From Clostridia bacterium (lineage in GTDB: Bacteria > Bacillota_A > Clostridia > Oscillospirales > CAG-272): a stretch of DNA of 7,386 bases. Every line of letters starts with the position of its first letter. The stretch's first letter is position 1. The notes below the pieces were generated by a model. The model saw nothing but the letters and a program-made list of their open reading frames with translations. It ran no database searches and was not told the origin of the DNA. Of the stretch, positions 6,431-7,386 are shown piece by piece. The position numbers and the translations under genes were made by a program. The DNA lies in contig JAFQVU010000114.1 of the NCBI GenBank assembly GCA_017407885.1, forward strand, positions 1-7,386, given 5' to 3'.

Positions 6431-7386
6431 TTGAAAAACAAACAGGAACAAAAGCCGCGCAGATTTTCCGCGCGAGTTATGCTTACAGTTGTTATTGGGG
6501 CAATCTTCTTTATAATCTATGCGCTTATCATGCGTTTTTCTCGGCTTGACGCACTTGTCACAGGCGGAGTTATGCTTGTATGCTTTTTCGCGGCGGAGTT
6601 TATCGGACTTAAACTTTACAGCTTTTTCAGTTTCCGCATGGCAAACCCCGATGACGAGAAGCTGTCGCCCATACTTGGAAATATAACGCTTGACTTTATA
6701 TTGAAGCTGTATCTGCCGGTCGTTATTTGCGATGAGTCCGGAAAGATAATCTGGTACAACAATGCATTCACCAAGGCAACAAATCCTCGTGAGGTTATGT
6801 ACGCCAAGTACATTGACAGTATTGTTGATGTGACTATAGACCGCATATTGTCGGATACCACATCATCGGTTGAGGAAACCGATGCGCCTGACGGCGTTGA
6901 GGCTGTGGCGAATGACCGTGTATTCCGTATCAAGGGATACAAGATTACCGCGCAGGGAAAAAATTATATCATAACCGTATGGAACGAGCGCTCCGAGATG
7001 CGTCAGCTTGCAAAGCGCCTTTCGGATGAAGAAACTATAATCGCATATGTAATGATAGATAACCTTGACGAGCTTATGCAGTTCGTTCAGGAGAAATATC
7101 GCTCGGCGGCGGCGCAGGTCGAGGCGATCCTCAAGGAGTGGGCAGATTCTGTCGGCGGTATCTTGAAGGAATATGAGCGCGATAAGTTCATATTCTTGTT
7201 TGAAGCGAGATACCTTGACGAATTCATTGAGAAAAAATTCGATGTGCTTGACCGTATACGCGAGGTGCGCATCGGAGAGGGAAGTATGCCTGTTACCGTG
7301 TCAATCGGTATTTCGCGTGTCAAGGGTACGCTTGCCGATAAGGACCATGATGCACACGCATCACTTGACCTCGCGCTCCAGCGCGG
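6431..7386 (+). CDS. gdpP: Cyclic-di-AMP phosphodiesterase GdpP, N-terminal part (3' end outside window)
   Basis: GdpP is a membrane-anchored DHH/DHHA1 phosphodiesterase that cleaves c-di-AMP. The first 318 codons are present and the catalytic DHH domain lies beyond the window. Two membrane segments at roughly 16-36 and 43-66 come first. A PAS-like domain (about 85-175) follows, with ICDESGKIIWYNNAF around residue 108 where GdpP proteins have their conserved W-x-N motif. Next is a degenerate GGDEF domain (about 190-318): it keeps MIDNLDE (208-214) but has ERDKF (249-253) instead of GGDEF, as usual for GdpP, so it should not make c-di-GMP. The last residues, HASLDLALQRG, match the family's conserved linker. 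The start is TTG 6431 with AAAGGA (6415-6420) 10 bases upstream; the next candidate, ATG at codon 17, would cut into the first membrane segment. It follows yybS by six bases and is surely cotranscribed with it. Confidence 0.93.
   Translation, partial: MKNKQEQKPRRFSARVMLTVVIGAIFFIIYALIMRFSRLDALVTGGVMLVCFFAAEFIGLKLYSFFSFRMANPDDEKLSPILGNITLDFILKLYLPVVICDESGKIIWYNNAFTKATNPREVMYAKYIDSIVDVTIDRILSDTTSSVEETDAPDGVEAVANDRVFRIKGYKITAQGKNYIITVWNERSEMRQLAKRLSDEETIIAYVMIDNLDELMQFVQEKYRSAAAQVEAILKEWADSVGGILKEYERDKFIFLFEARYLDEFIEKKFDVLDRIREVRIGEGSMPVTVSIGISRVKGTLADKDHDAHASLDLALQR

Noticed and set aside
5980..6441. 153-codon - strand frame opposite the 3' end of the yybS-like gene
   Set aside because: Antisense to a conserved membrane protein gene, Ile/Thr/Arg/Pro-rich with no motif, as expected for the reverse of hydrophobic coding sequence.
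6431..7386. Active diguanylate cyclase, from the GGDEF-like region
   Set aside because: The GGDEF signature is replaced by ERDKF, and the two membrane segments, PAS-like domain and linker to a DHH domain match GdpP.

Overview
This window looks like chromosomal DNA of a low-to-mid-GC Gram-positive anaerobe, most likely a Clostridia member of the Oscillospiraceae/Ruminococcaceae type. The reasons are the strong GGAGGTG-type ribosome sites, the TTG starts, near-consensus sigma-A-type promoters, a PotD with a lipoprotein signal, and the yybS-gdpP gene pair typical of Firmicutes. The genus is an inference and was not tested. Every recognised gene lies on the + strand. There is no transposase, CRISPR array, tRNA or rRNA.

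Layout. (1) 1-474 is the C-terminal part of triosephosphate isomerase (tpiA), closed by an intrinsic terminator at 491-528. (2) 529-1083 has no convincing protein gene but is rich in signals. It holds an extended -10 promoter (594-622), a near-perfect 19-bp dyad just after the predicted start of transcription, a run of local hairpins, two sets of mutually exclusive pairings and a terminator (1000-1040) only 44 bases before potA. This is either a regulated leader of the polyamine operon or a free-standing structured RNA; I do not recognise its class. (3) 1084-5066 is a complete polyamine ABC importer operon, potA-potB-potC-potD: ATPase, two permeases and a lipoprotein receptor. potA/potB overlap by 4 bases, potB/potC are 1 base apart, and a 50-base gap precedes potD. 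The operon ends in a perfect 9-bp hairpin terminator (5071-5104). (4) A second extended -10 promoter (5207-5235) starts a new unit: a yybS-like (DUF2232) membrane protein gene, then the first 318 codons of gdpP, the membrane-bound cyclic-di-AMP phosphodiesterase, which runs off the window. Both genes begin with TTG.

How the genes work together. PotD captures spermidine or putrescine outside the membrane, PotB and PotC form the channel, and PotA powers it. YybS and GdpP are unrelated to polyamines; GdpP lowers c-di-AMP and so affects osmotic and potassium balance and wall stress. The genes themselves are ordinary core functions. The most likely place for something undescribed is the 629-1040 transcript between tpiA and potA.
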